A stretch of 64,000 bases of DNA from an uncultured Sphingomonas sp. (GCF_946478955.1 NZ_CAMLDL010000009.1:51480-115479), one strand, 5' to 3'; counted from the first letter of the stretch, positions 47,101 to 55,983 are shown. Notes: a model not told the origin generated them from the sequence alone. Numbers and translations: made by a program.

Positions 47101-48440
47101 AGGACGTAGCGGCTCAGGTCCGCGTTCTTCGCAATTCCGCTCAGCTGCTGGTCAACGAAGGCGCCGTCAATGGTCAGCGTCTCGCCCTTGCGATCCTCTG
47201 CGGTAAAGCTGACGTCTTCCAGCAGCCTTTCCATCACCGTCGATAGGCGGCGGGCGCCGATATTCTCAACCGCGTCATTCACCTCTGCCGCGATCCGCGC
47301 CAGCGCGGCAATTCCGCTGTCGTCGAAGCTTATATCCACATCCTCGGTTTTCAACAGCGCCCGATATTGTTCGGTGAGGCTGGCCCGGGTGTCGCTCAGG
47401 ATCCGAACGAAATCCGCCTCTGTTAGAGCGGCCAGCTCAACCCGGATCGGCAAGCGCCCCTGAAGCTCTGGCAGCAGGTCAGCGGGCTTTGCGACATGGA
47501 AGGCGCCAGACGCGATGAACAGGATATGGTCGGTTTTGATCGGTCCATATTTGGTCGCAACTGTCGTCCCTTCGATGAGCGGCAACAGGTCGCGCTGCAC
47601 GCCCTCGCGGCTGACGGAGCCGCCGCGCACATCGCTAACCGCGATCTTGTCGATTTCGTCCAGGAAAACGATGCCGTTTTCCTCTGCGTCGGCCAACGCC
47701 ACGCGCGTCACATCGTCCTGATCGACGCGCTTGTCGGCCTCTTCCTCGACCAATTTGGTGAACGCGGCCGGCACCTTCAGCTTGCGCTTCTTCTTGGGCG
47801 GTCCGCCGGTCATTTTCGACATCATTTCGGTAAGGTTGATGACGCCCATGCCGCCCTGCCCCGGCACATCGAATGGCATTGATGGCGCTTCAGCGACCTC
47901 AATTTCCACTTCTGCGGAATCGAGTGCGCCATCGCGGAACCGCTGGCGGAAACTTTCGCGGGTCGCTTCGGATGAGCCCTTGCCGGTCAAAGCATCTAGA
48001 AGCCGGTCCATCGCCGCGCCTTCTGCTGCTTCGCGGACCCGTTCACGGCGGCGTTCGCGCTCCAGCCTGACCGCTTCCTCGACCAGATCGCGGGCGATTT
48101 GTTCAACGTCGCGGCCAACATAGCCGACTTCGGTGAATTTGGTTGCCTCGACTTTCACAAAAGGCGCATCGGCAAGCTTCGCCAGGCGCCGCGATATCTC
48201 GGTCTTGCCGCAGCCGGTCGGCCCGATCATCAATATATTCTTCGGCGTCACCTCGGCGCGCAACTCCGGAGACAGTTTCTGCCGACGCCAGCGATTGCGT
48301 AGCGCCACCGCCACCGCTTTTTTTGCATCCGTCTGGCCAACGATATGTTCGTCCAGTGCGGCGACGATCGCCTTCGGGGTCAGCCCTTTGTCGGACGTGG
48401 GCGCAGCGGCGGGACGGTCAATGGTGATATTTTCGTTCAT
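47097..48440 (-). CDS. hslU: ATP-dependent protease ATPase subunit HslU
   Basis: 447 residues from the ATG at 48440. AAA+ unfoldase that feeds substrates to HslV. Walker A GPTGCGKT, Walker [15 protein letters not shown], the I-domain insertion (about 110-230), sensor motif [18 protein letters not shown], and the C-terminal tail LSRYVL that docks into HslV. A 12-codon in-frame extension has no support. Unusually, hslV is not adjacent: the oxidoreductase gene lies between them. Confidence 0.95.
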   Translation of the reverse strand: MNENITIDRPAAAPTSDKGLTPKAIVAALDEHIVGQTDAKKAVAVALRNRWRRQKLSPELRAEVTPKNILMIGPTGCGKTEISRRLAKLADAPFVKVEATKFTEVGYVGRDVEQIARDLVEEAVRLERERRRERVREAAEGAAMDRLLDALTGKGSSEATRESFRQRFRDGALDSAEVEIEVAEAPSMPFDVPGQGGMGVINLTEMMSKMTGGPPKKKRKLKVPAAFTKLVEEEADKRVDQDDVTRVALADAEENGIVFLDEIDKIAVSDVRGGSVSREGVQRDLLPLIEGTTVATKYGPIKTDHILFIASGAFHVAKPADLLPELQGRLPIRVELAALTEADFVRILSDTRASLTEQYRALLKTEDVDISFDDSGIAALARIAAEVNDAVENIGARRLSTVMERLLEDVSFTAEDRKGETLTIDGAFVDQQLSGIAKNADLSRYVL

Positions 48441-48472
48441 GCCCGGATAGATTGGATGCGGGCCGGGCCGCT

Positions 48473-49564
48473 TCAAGCCGTGCAGCGAAATGCGCTAAAC
48501 AGTTTGCGGTGTGAGTCTACAATCCGGGCCGTGATCGCCGGGTCGGGCGTCGTGTCCCATTGATCATGCTCGAACGTACCGCCAAGCAGGATGCCGTCAC
48601 CGCGCGGGAACATATAGCCGGCATTACCCAGAAAGGCGTAACGGACCGCCGATTGCGGCTCCAGGATCGCCAGTTGTCCACGAATGGGATGGAGGTCGGT
48701 GTCGCTGAAAAGGTCGCGGCTGCCCAGCCCGGTGCAATTGAAGATGAGATTTTCTGAAAGGCCCATCAGCTCGGCCGGGCTGGTGAATTTGCGAACCTCG
48801 ACCCGGCCGCCGGCGATCATGACGTCGCGCATCATCTGCCGTAGGTATCGTCCGACCTCGACATACATGGTGTCGTATCGAAAGACCTTTTCAACCGGAA
48901 ACGGATGCGCCGCCGGTTCGATCATTCGATTGATGGGCGGGAAATTGGCAATAACGGGAACTTCGGGCGTCCCGTCTTCGACATAGGTTGGCAGCCATCG
49001 AATGCCGTAATCGTCGCCCACCATGATCTGAAATCGTCGCCAGCTATACTCCAGCGCACGCGAAAACTGGGCACGAAATTCCGGCGTGACATCGCTGCCG
49101 CGAAAGACAGAAAATGGATGGAATTGACCGCCCGCAATATTCGACGTGGTTTCGGGTGGCAGGGCAGCGGAATAGATAGTGACCGGAAACCCTGCGTCCT
49201 GCACCAGCCTGGCCATCGACAGGCCGACAATGCCGCTGCCGATGACGGCCACCGGACCGGTATGACCAGGCAGGCCAATGTCGGCCGCAAGCTTCGACGT
49301 GCCCCAGCTCAGGGTAATGCCGCCGCCGCCATGACCATAATTGTGAACCAGCTTTTTGCCGCCCAGCGGTTCCGCCCGAACGACAAATCCCTGGCGCCGA
49401 AACGGCCGAAGGCCGACCACCGAGCGGATAACGCGCGCCGGATCGACGTCGACTGGTGTAAGCGGCGTGCAATCTGTTCGAGCCAATCGGGTTGGCCCCA
49501 CCGTCGCGCAGCCCGCCACCAGGCCCGCACCGACCGTTCCAAGAAAGTGGCGGCGATCAAACAT
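48473..49564 (-). CDS. Tat-signal FAD-dependent oxidoreductase, D-amino-acid-oxidase-like with permuted domain order
   Basis: 363 residues from the ATG at 49564. The N-terminus [19 protein letters not shown] combines a Tat-type RRHFLG motif with a lipobox cysteine (Cys19). Next comes GLRPFRR (51-57), then [15 protein letters not shown] (74-88), and only afterwards the FAD dinucleotide motif VIGSGIVG (107-114). In D-amino-acid oxidases the Rossmann motif is N-terminal and GFRPVRP...HNYGHGG is C-terminal. Here the C-terminus stops just after [14 protein letters not shown] and a final helix, where the missing segment would normally begin. Total length equals a normal oxidase, so this looks like a circular permutation, not a duplication. 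Probable periplasmic D-amino acid or related amine oxidase. It sits between hslV and hslU. Confidence 0.8.
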   Translation of the reverse strand: MFDRRHFLGTVGAGLVAGCATVGPTRLARTDCTPLTPVDVDPARVIRSVVGLRPFRRQGFVVRAEPLGGKKLVHNYGHGGGGITLSWGTSKLAADIGLPGHTGPVAVIGSGIVGLSMARLVQDAGFPVTIYSAALPPETTSNIAGGQFHPFSVFRGSDVTPEFRAQFSRALEYSWRRFQIMVGDDYGIRWLPTYVEDGTPEVPVIANFPPINRMIEPAAHPFPVEKVFRYDTMYVEVGRYLRQMMRDVMIAGGRVEVRKFTSPAELMGLSENLIFNCTGLGSRDLFSDTDLHPIRGQLAILEPQSAVRYAFLGNAGYMFPRGDGILLGGTFEHDQWDTTPDPAITARIVDSHRKLFSAFRCTA

Positions 49565-49590
49565 CACCGCCCTACCCTAACCCGCTTTGA

Positions 49591-50139
49591 TCAGGCTTCA
49601 ACCACCTCAATGGTCAAACGGTCATTGGTGAAGACACACACCTCCGCCGCAATAGCCATCGCACGGCGAGCGAGCTTTTCGGGATCACCTTCATAATCGA
49701 CGAGCGCGCGAGCTGCGGCGAGTGCATAATTGCCGCCGCTGCCAATGGCGACGACACCGTCGCCCTCGGTCGTCTCGGGCTCCAGCACGTCGCCATTGCC
49801 GGTAATCACCAGCAGGCTGTCCTTGTCCGCGACGATCATCATCGCTTCCAGGTTGCGCAAATATTTATCGGTGCGCCAATCCTTGGCCAGTTCTACCGCA
49901 GCCCGAAGCAATTGCCCGCGATGCTGCTCCAGCTTTTTTTCCAGCCGTTCGAATAGCGTGAATGCGTCTGCCGTTGCGCCCGCGAACCCGCCGATAACGC
50001 TGCCATCACCGAGGCGCCGTACCTTCTTTGCGTTGGGCTTGATGACCGTATTACCAAGGCTGACTTGTCCGTCGCCGGCGATGACGGTCCGCCCGCCCTT
50101 CTTCACCCCAAGGATGGTTGTTCCATGATATTGTTCCAT
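49591..50139 (-). CDS. hslV: ATP-dependent protease subunit HslV
   Basis: 182 residues. Threonine protease; the N-terminal MEQYHG is removed to expose Thr7 in TTILGVKK. Family motifs [22 protein letters not shown] and [17 protein letters not shown] are present. A sigma32-like promoter can be read just upstream, with a predicted start almost at the ATG. It is followed by the FAD oxidoreductase and then hslU in the same direction. Confidence 0.95.
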   Translation of the reverse strand: MEQYHGTTILGVKKGGRTVIAGDGQVSLGNTVIKPNAKKVRRLGDGSVIGGFAGATADAFTLFERLEKKLEQHRGQLLRAAVELAKDWRTDKYLRNLEAMMIVADKDSLLVITGNGDVLEPETTEGDGVVAIGSGGNYALAAARALVDYEGDPEKLARRAMAIAAEVCVFTNDRLTIEVVEA

Positions 50140-50147
50140 GTCCGGCC

Positions 50148-50177
50148 ATGTGGGGTGTGTGGGCGTCGCAGTTCAAG
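50148..50177 (-). promoter_or_regulatory. Candidate heat-shock (RpoH) promoter of hslV
   Basis: Minus strand CTTGAAC (complement of 50171-50177), 15-base spacer, CCCCACAT (complement of 50148-50155). It resembles the sigma32 consensus CTTGAAA...CCCCATNT. The predicted transcript would begin within about 2 bases of the hslV ATG, so the mRNA would be leaderless, which fits the absence of a clear ribosome site. Confidence 0.45.
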
Positions 50178-50182
50178 TGGGG

Positions 50183-50770
50183 CTAGGCCCCGTCCGTTTC
50201 GTGCAGCGCCCGTTCCACGCGCAGGTCAGGGATGAACCATATAATGGCAATGGCGATGTAACAGACCACCGCCGCATAGACGTTGACGAACGACAGTGCG
50301 ATCCCCGCAAATTGAATCGCCAAGCTTATCCACTCCTTGGTGCCATGGCCCAGCGCCGCATGGAGGGCGCCATTCTCACCTTCCGACACAATCACCGTCC
50401 GCTCCAACAAAATATAGGCGAGGGAGGACATCAGCCGCACCACACCATAGGCCGCAACCGGCAAGGCATGGAGCCCGTCCTCGCCGATCCATCGGATGAC
50501 AAATGGAAACAGGCTGAGCCAGAATAATAGGAACAGATTGGACCATAGAATCCTGCCGTTCACGTGGCGGACAAGGCTCATCATATGATGGTGGTTGTTC
50601 CAGAAGATGCCCACGTTGACGAAGCTGAGTGCGTAGGCAACGAACAATGGGACGTCGGGCCGCAACGCGTCCCAGGTCGAGTCCTTTGGCGTTGGTAATT
50701 CCAGCACCATGATGGTGATGACGATGGCAATTACGCCATCGGTGAACGCGTTGATCCGCTCGGTTCTCAT
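50183..50770 (-). CDS. TMEM175 family (DUF1211) putative potassium channel
   Basis: 195 residues from the ATG at 50770. RINAFTDGVIAIVITIMVLEL is the signature first segment (RxxxFxDGVxAIxxT). FWNNHHHMMSLV follows, and about six membrane segments are present in total. Bacterial TMEM175 proteins form tetrameric K+-permeable channels lacking the canonical selectivity filter. The longest frame, back to 51046, runs into the upstream hydrolase and is not used. Confidence 0.88.
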   Translation of the reverse strand: MRTERINAFTDGVIAIVITIMVLELPTPKDSTWDALRPDVPLFVAYALSFVNVGIFWNNHHHMMSLVRHVNGRILWSNLFLLFWLSLFPFVIRWIGEDGLHALPVAAYGVVRLMSSLAYILLERTVIVSEGENGALHAALGHGTKEWISLAIQFAGIALSFVNVYAAVVCYIAIAIIWFIPDLRVERALHETDGA

Positions 50771-50798
50771 GGACTGACTGCTCCCCCGCTGAGCCGCT

Positions 50799-51731
50799 TC
50801 ACTGCGCCGGGCCCGCGCGGACTTCAAGCACACGGTGCAGGAAGGCCACAACGTCGTCACGCACCGGATTGAGATGTCGGAACAGCGGAGAGAAGCTTTT
50901 AATGAGATCGCTGTGTGTTTGGCCGCGATAAAGCTTAACTTCCACCTCTGCGCCTGACGCCGCCAGCGTGCGGGCCATCGACTGGCTATTGCGGGCGCGG
51001 ACCACAACGTCGCCGGTTCCGGTGATAAGCAACGTAGGCGGTGCATCCGCGCGCGCGAAGTGAACTGGCATCACCGCCGCCGGATCAGGCCAGTCGCCCA
51101 TCGCCAGCCGGGTTTCACGATAAGCCATCGGATCGAAATCGAACGGACCCGACAGCAGCGCCGTCGCCCGAATGTGATCGACGACACCGTAGCGCGGATC
51201 GTAAGCGATGAGAGCTGCCAGATGCGCGCCCGCGCTGTGGCCGCTAACGGCGATGCGCGATGGATCGCCGCCGAAATCCCCGGCATGACGGGTCGCCCAT
51301 CTCACCGCCGCCGCGCCGTCCTCTACAAATGATGGGAAGACATGGTCCGGCAAACGGCGATAATCGGGAAGCACCGCGATAAAGCCCTTCGCCGCCAACG
51401 CCCGACCCACAAAGCCAAAGTCGCGCCGCTCCCCGCTTTCCCAGCCGCCGCCATAGAAGAAAATGATAATGGGAAGCGGACCGCTCGCCCCATTTGCCGG
51501 AACCCAAACATCCAGCATTTGGCGCGGATCGGGTCCGTAAGCGGCCGAGGCGGCAAGTATGGCCCGATCTCCGCCCCACACCCGGCGACTGGCCCAATCG
51601 AGCATCGCGGCTAAACTGAGGCCAATCCGCGGAAGCCGGTCGAGCGCGCCCCGGGCCATGGAAACGATGCGACGGCCAAATGGTCCCGGCTTGCGTGGTC
51701 GCTGGGTCGGATACGCGCTCGACAGTTTCAT
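50799..51731 (-). CDS. Alpha/beta hydrolase (BD-FAE/esterase type)
   Basis: 310 residues. The oxyanion-hole motif is FFYGGGW instead of the commoner HGGG. Nucleophile Ser166 in SGHSAGAH; the catalytic acid is near LLITGTGDVVV and the His in GQTHSDL. Bears a hydrophobic N-terminal region but no clear signal peptide. Resembles the acetyl-xylan/feruloyl esterase-like and kynurenine-formamidase-like groups; the substrate is unknown. It begins 3 bp after the holin gene, in the same direction. Confidence 0.85.
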   Translation of the reverse strand: MKLSSAYPTQRPRKPGPFGRRIVSMARGALDRLPRIGLSLAAMLDWASRRVWGGDRAILAASAAYGPDPRQMLDVWVPANGASGPLPIIIFFYGGGWESGERRDFGFVGRALAAKGFIAVLPDYRRLPDHVFPSFVEDGAAAVRWATRHAGDFGGDPSRIAVSGHSAGAHLAALIAYDPRYGVVDHIRATALLSGPFDFDPMAYRETRLAMGDWPDPAAVMPVHFARADAPPTLLITGTGDVVVRARNSQSMARTLAASGAEVEVKLYRGQTHSDLIKSFSPLFRHLNPVRDDVVAFLHRVLEVRAGPAQ

Positions 51732-51734
51732 GGC

Positions 51735-52148
51735 CTATTTCTCAACACCCTTCACCTTGCCCCAAGTCCTCGCCGCTGTGTACCCGAGGTACCCGGTGCC
51801 GAATAGCGCGTAGAGCTCCTCCGGGATCCCGCGCAGATAGGCCGCCATTCCGGTGACGATACTTTGCGCCATTTTGGGGTCGGCCGCGGCGATCAGGCCC
51901 ATCGGGATCGCCCACAGAATGAGCGCATACATCATGTAGAGAAAGCTGGGGCGGGCCCGGCTCGTCCAGGGGTCGTTGGATTGCGCCTCTGCGACGATTG
52001 CCTGCATCTGCGCGCCGATGGTCGCTAGTTCCTGATCACCCTGCAATTTGATCAGCTCGAGCTTGGCTTTGTCGCGCGCCTGCGGGTCAGGGATGATCTT
52101 GTCGAGGAGTTTTGAAACGGGGCCAATGATGGCGTCGAGAAATCCCAT
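51735..52148 (-). CDS. 3-TM holin, GTA-release type
   Basis: 137 residues from the ATG at 52148 (MGFLDAIIGPVSKLLDKIIPDPQARDKAKLELIKLQGDQEL). An amphipathic N-terminal helix and a charged helix precede NDPWTSRARPSFLYMMYALILWAIPMG and further hydrophobic segments. This is the pattern of the 'holin of 3 TMs for gene-transfer release' family (Pfam GTA_holin_3TM). It would permeabilise the inner membrane so that the endolysin encoded upstream can reach the wall. No phage structural genes are in the window. Confidence 0.85.
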   Translation of the reverse strand: MGFLDAIIGPVSKLLDKIIPDPQARDKAKLELIKLQGDQELATIGAQMQAIVAEAQSNDPWTSRARPSFLYMMYALILWAIPMGLIAAADPKMAQSIVTGMAAYLRGIPEELYALFGTGYLGYTAARTWGKVKGVEK

Positions 52149-52244
52149 GATACTAGTCCTTATGAACGGCAGTTGGCGCTTCGCTAAGTTCACAAATTCG
52201 TGGACGGCGGCGCCTTTTCAGACCGAATGTGTGATTTTTGAGCG

Positions 52245-52793
52245 TCAAAATGTACCAATTCGGTTGGCAAGCCAACCGTAGAGAAATGCCTCATTGGCTG
52301 GGCGCTTCTCCGCGAGGCGAAGGTACCGTTCACCCTGCAAGGCCTCCAACGCGCGGAGGAGTACCGTCTCGCCGCCGCGCAGGCCCCGCGCTGCAAGGAA
52401 AGCCTCCAGGGCGGCGAGCGTCAATGCGCCTATCCGCCCATCGGGCGTCAGGTCGGGATAATCCTTGCCGTTTCGGTTAAGCGCGGTCAGCGCGCGCTGC
52501 AGGAAGGTCGTCGCGACAGACGGCCCCATATTGACCCCTGTGTCAAACAATTCCGCAGCGACCCGCGGCAAGCGCCTGGCCACCTGGTCAAAGCGGGGCC
52601 GGAGCCAGAAGAGACGGCGGTAAATGGCAGCCGCTTCGGCGCGAGGAAGTGCGCGCATCGCACCGCCATATCCGTGCGCCCGTGCGACCGCTTCGGTAAT
52701 TCCGAACATTGTCGGACCGCCACGATCGGCGGGGTGATGTACATAGCCGCCTTCCCGGTCGATCAATTCGTCGATTAATCCCACTTCGTCCAT
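52245..52793 (-). CDS. Glycoside hydrolase family 108 lysozyme (endolysin)
   Basis: 182 residues. N-terminal GH108 catalytic domain: LIDREGGYVHHPADRGGPTMFGIT, where the Glu of EGGY is the catalytic acid. A peptidoglycan-binding domain follows (LFDTGVNMGPSVATTFLQRAL and LTPDGRIGALTLAALE). No signal peptide, so release needs a holin, which is encoded 96 bp downstream. The start ATG at 52793 follows GAGGTG. Typical of phage or gene-transfer-agent endolysins. Confidence 0.9.
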   Translation of the reverse strand: MDEVGLIDELIDREGGYVHHPADRGGPTMFGITEAVARAHGYGGAMRALPRAEAAAIYRRLFWLRPRFDQVARRLPRVAAELFDTGVNMGPSVATTFLQRALTALNRNGKDYPDLTPDGRIGALTLAALEAFLAARGLRGGETVLLRALEALQGERYLRLAEKRPANEAFLYGWLANRIGTF

Positions 52794-52857
52794 CGCAACA
52801 CCTCATGGTTAGATTGAGTTGTTACGTTGAACCATATAGGATAAATGTAGGAAAGAA

Positions 52858-53547
52858 TTATTCTCGAGACTGGAGCGCGGATAGCACCTTCTGCGTCAGC
52901 GCCTCACAGTTCGCCCCGGCGAAGGGGAAAGTGCCGATCATCGCTGATCCCACTTCGGGCGCCAACGCGTCCCGCATTTTACGGCGGGCACGCATCAAGC
53001 GCGTCTTAACGGTGGCCGGAACCAGTCCCAAGACCTCGGCCGTTTCCTCAACGCTCAGTCCCTCAATATCACGCAGCACGAACACCGACCGAAATGCATC
53101 GGGAAGACTAGCCACGGCCCGCTCCAACAATTTCCGGAGCTGTTCGCGGGCCAAGCCGACATCCGGCGCCGGCGGATCCGATCCCCGCATTAACATCTCG
53201 CGATAGGTTTCCAGCACGGCAACTCCTTCCGCATCAAGATGCCCTTTGCGACGACGATTGGCGCGAATGCGACCAAGGGACTCATTAATGACGATCCGGG
53301 TCAGCCAGGTTGACAGGGCCGACCTTCCTTCAAATTCGTCGATGCGGTCAAAGGCCTTGAGATAGGCCGCCTGAACGACGTCCTCCGCTTCCGTCCGGTC
53401 CTTCACAATGCTCCATGCCGCGCGAAACAAACGCTGGTTGTTGGTCGTAATCACGAGGCGTAGCGCAACCGGATCGCGCCGGGCACATCGCCGCGCTAAC
53501 TCCAGGTCGTCCGCCGCGACTGGCGAAACCTGCTGCAATGCCGTCAT
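52858..53547 (-). CDS. ECF-type RNA polymerase sigma factor
   Basis: 229 residues. Region 2 (QRLFRAAWSIVKDRTEAEDVVQAAYLKAFDRIDEFEGRSALSTWLTRIVINE) and region 4 (LPDAFRSVFVLRDIEGLSVEETAEVLGLVPATVKTRLMRARRKMRDAL) are complete. A C-terminal extension of about 35 residues contains FAGANCEAL with a single Cys. No anti-sigma factor gene is adjacent. Its start overlaps the end of the cupredoxin gene (ATGA), which follows the DUF4142 gene, so the three form one operon with the sigma gene last. Confidence 0.9.
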   Translation of the reverse strand: MTALQQVSPVAADDLELARRCARRDPVALRLVITTNNQRLFRAAWSIVKDRTEAEDVVQAAYLKAFDRIDEFEGRSALSTWLTRIVINESLGRIRANRRRKGHLDAEGVAVLETYREMLMRGSDPPAPDVGLAREQLRKLLERAVASLPDAFRSVFVLRDIEGLSVEETAEVLGLVPATVKTRLMRARRKMRDALAPEVGSAMIGTFPFAGANCEALTQKVLSALQSRE

Positions 53548-53864
53548 TTTGCAACCCCCATCATCGTTCGCATCGCTGGGTGATACCGGCAGCTAACCGA
53601 CAATGGTCCCGCCTCGCGGATGGTGACCGTCGCCGATTTTCCGGGCTGCAGATCAACATCAAAGCTACCGTCCTTTGCCGTGGCCGTATGGCGAAACATA
53701 TCGCGGTTTACCCAGAATATCCGGTCGCCGACACGCAATCCAGCGGGCACCGTGCCGAACGCCATCTTGTCGATCACGACGGTATAGGTTCGCGATGCTG
53801 CGGAAGCCGGGGGCGAAGGCATCTGCAGCATCGCGGCGACGGCCAGCATGAAGGAGGTTCTCAT
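53544..53864 (-). CDS. Periplasmic cupredoxin-domain protein
   Basis: 106 residues. Signal peptide ending PASAA, then a plastocyanin-like domain: VVIDKMAFGTVPAGLRVGDRIFWVNRD. Copper ligands appear complete: His in MFRHTATA, then Cys, His and Met in CRYHPAM. A small blue-copper electron carrier or copper-binding protein. Coupled by overlap to the sigma factor, and 7 bp after DUF4142. Confidence 0.88.
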   Translation of the reverse strand: MRTSFMLAVAAMLQMPSPPASAASRTYTVVIDKMAFGTVPAGLRVGDRIFWVNRDMFRHTATAKDGSFDVDLQPGKSATVTIREAGPLSVSCRYHPAMRTMMGVAK

Positions 53865-53871
53865 TTGGCCG

Positions 53872-54399
53872 TCAAAGCTCGGTCTTCAGATGTTCGGCGT
53901 GGACCTGATGCTCACTGAAAAGAGTGAGGCCGCTTTCCAGCAACGATTTCAGTTCGCCGTTATCTGCTGCGGGAATCAGTGTATTTTTGAGCGCGCCGTT
54001 CACCGTTTGGTGAAAGGCGATTTCATTATCCACATAAGCGCGGTCGAAGGCCGCACCGCTCAGATGGGCCAGCCGATCCCGGTTTGTCGCAGCCTGCGTC
54101 GCCAATGCCTTGCTGGTGTCATTGTCGACCGGCGTAACGCCCAATTTCCGGACAAGCGCCAGCGCCTGATCGTTCACCGCCTGATGATCCCGCAGCATGA
54201 CCGACGCGAAGGACCGCACCTCCTTGTTGTGCGACTTGGCAAGCGCCTGCTTTGCCGCATCAACATCGAGCGCGCCTGCGGTGTAGGCGATGTGGGCGAT
54301 CACTGCGTCACTCGGACCGCCATCAGCGGCGGCGGTTGCGGCCGCCGCCATTATCGAGGTGGCCGCCGCTACGGCGAGTAGACGAAGGGTGATGGTCAT
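53872..54399 (-). CDS. DUF4142 periplasmic protein
   Basis: 175 residues. Signal peptide ending AATAAA, then the ferritin-like four-helix DUF4142: AAKQALAKSHNKEVRSFASVMLRDHQAVNDQALAL...ALATQAATNRDRLAHLSGAAFDRAYVDNEIAFHQTVNGAL. Function unknown; genes of this family are often linked to stress-responsive sigma factors. First gene of the DUF4142-cupredoxin-sigma operon. Confidence 0.9.
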   Translation of the reverse strand: MTITLRLLAVAAATSIMAAAATAAADGGPSDAVIAHIAYTAGALDVDAAKQALAKSHNKEVRSFASVMLRDHQAVNDQALALVRKLGVTPVDNDTSKALATQAATNRDRLAHLSGAAFDRAYVDNEIAFHQTVNGALKNTLIPAADNGELKSLLESGLTLFSEHQVHAEHLKTEL

Positions 54400-54456
54400 G
54401 TCATTCCTTTCCGGTGCTGCCGGGCCGGTCCACTACCGTCCCCGCAATCTGCCCGG

Positions 54457-54485
54457 TTTGATACCGGCCCGATGGAAAGGTTCCC
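54457..54485 (-). promoter_or_regulatory. Candidate ECF-type promoter of the DUF4142-cupredoxin-sigma operon
   Basis: Minus strand GGGAACC (complement of 54479-54485) and GTATCAAA (complement of 54457-54464), with 16 bases between GGAAC and TATCA. GGAAC is the commonest ECF -35. It lies 58 bases before the DUF4142 start and overlaps the ribosome site of the divergent peptidase gene. Autoregulation by the operon's own sigma factor is the natural hypothesis. Confidence 0.4.
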
Positions 54486-54490
54486 GTCCG

Positions 54491-55816
54491 ATGCGGTTCA
54501 ATTCGTTGATGCTCCTCGCCTCCCCTCTATGTCTTGCGGCAGCGACTGTGTTGGCGCCCCCCGCGTCCGCTCAGCTGAGCGCACCCGAACGAACGATGAT
54601 CAGCACCGTGGACAAGCATCACACCCAAACGATTGACCTGTGGACGCAGCTGGTAAACCAGAACAGCGGCTCAATGAATCTCGACGGTGTGAAGACTGTC
54701 GGGGACATGGTGGCCATAGAGTTCAAGAAGCTAGGTTTCACCACCGAGTGGCGCGACATGAAATTGACCGGGCGTTCGGGCCATCTCATCGCCACCCATA
54801 AGGGAAGCGGGACCGGGAAGCGTCTGCTGCTGATTGGACACCTCGATACGGTGTTTGAACCCGATTCGAAATTTCAGAAGATGCAGATCATTGGCGACAC
54901 GGCGCACGGTCCGGGCGCTGGCGACGACAAGGGCGGTATCATCGTCATCCTGGCCGCTCTTCAGGCGATGAAAGCGGCGGGGACGCTGGACCGTGCCAAT
55001 ATTGAAATTGTGCTGACCGGCGATGAAGAAGACAGCGGCTCGCCCCTTGACGTTGCCCGGCAGGATCTGGTCGCTGCCGGAAAGCGGGCCGACGTTGCGC
55101 TCGATTTCGAAGGCCTGAGCGTCGACGGTGGCAAGGATATGGGCGTTGTCGCGCGGCGCGGTTCGTCCAACTGGAAAGTCACCGTCACCGCAACGCCTGC
55201 ACATAGCAGCGGCGTTTTCTCCGACGATGCAGGCTATGGTGCCATCTATGAAATGGCGCGCATCATCGACACTTTTCGCACCCAGGTCCGCGACGACAAA
55301 CTGACCTACAATGTCGGCCTGATCGGCGGCGGCCAGACCGTGGACCTCGACCATGACGAGATTCGCCTGAGTGCGACCGGCAAAACCAACATCATTGCCG
55401 GAAAAGCCGTCGTTCGCGGCGACATTCGTGCCCTGACGCCGGAGCAGCTGGACCGCACCAAGGCGAAGATGGCGGCGATCGTCGCGGCGCCGCTGCGCGG
55501 GACAAAATCGGTGATCGAGTTTGAAGCGGGCGGATACCCGCCGATGGCGCCAACCGCCGGAAACCGTGCGCTTCTAACCGCGCTGAACAAGGTCAACGCC
55601 GATATGGGGCTGGACGCGCAAGGGGAACTTGATCCGCTGAAACGCGGCGCTGGCGACATTAGCTTTGTCGCCGCCGATGTCGACGGGCTCGTCGGCCTAG
55701 GACCGGCCAGCGGCGGCGATCATAGCGATGCCGAGACCGTCGATATTCCGTCCGTCTGGCGCCAGGCGAAACGGGCCGCCATTCTCATGAGCCGCCTCGC
55801 CGCCCAGCCGCGCTAA
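54491..55816 (+). CDS. Secreted M20-family metallopeptidase
   Basis: 441 residues from the ATG at 54491, with GGAAAGG upstream. Signal peptide ending PASAQ. Zinc ligands: His in LIGHLDTVFEP, Asp in GAGDDKGG, Glu pair GDEEDSGS, Asp in ALDFEGLS and a C-terminal His in GGDHSDAE. A dimerisation domain is inserted between. Resembles carboxypeptidase G2/glutamate carboxypeptidase-type M20 enzymes. It probably trims peptides or acyl-amino acids in the periplasm. A hairpin follows 28 bp after the stop. Confidence 0.9.
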   Translation: MRFNSLMLLASPLCLAAATVLAPPASAQLSAPERTMISTVDKHHTQTIDLWTQLVNQNSGSMNLDGVKTVGDMVAIEFKKLGFTTEWRDMKLTGRSGHLIATHKGSGTGKRLLLIGHLDTVFEPDSKFQKMQIIGDTAHGPGAGDDKGGIIVILAALQAMKAAGTLDRANIEIVLTGDEEDSGSPLDVARQDLVAAGKRADVALDFEGLSVDGGKDMGVVARRGSSNWKVTVTATPAHSSGVFSDDAGYGAIYEMARIIDTFRTQVRDDKLTYNVGLIGGGQTVDLDHDEIRLSATGKTNIIAGKAVVRGDIRALTPEQLDRTKAKMAAIVAAPLRGTKSVIEFEAGGYPPMAPTAGNRALLTALNKVNADMGLDAQGELDPLKRGAGDISFVAADVDGLVGLGPASGGDHSDAETVDIPSVWRQAKRAAILMSRLAAQPR

Positions 55817-55843
55817 ACGGCGACTAACGGATTGACCCTACGG

Positions 55844-55868
55844 AATGCGTGACGGCCCACGCATTTTC
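55844..55868 (+). terminator. Hairpin after the M20 peptidase, probable terminator
   Basis: AATGCGTG (55844-55851), loop ACGGCC, CACGCATT (55858-55865), then TT. Perfect 8-bp stem but a short T-run. Confidence 0.5.
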
Positions 55869-55983
55869 CAAACCGCTGTGGCTTTGCCGTCACTTGTCTG
55901 ACCACCGGGCAGCAGAGTAGATTTGCGACCACGGAACTCGCCCATCAAACGCGGCGGGAAATTGGGGAAGGACGCCTGACCAC

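Noticed and set aside
51735..52793. Prophage
   Set aside because: Only the lysis pair is present; no integrase, capsid, tail or terminase gene and no att-like repeats were seen, so a full prophage is not supported.
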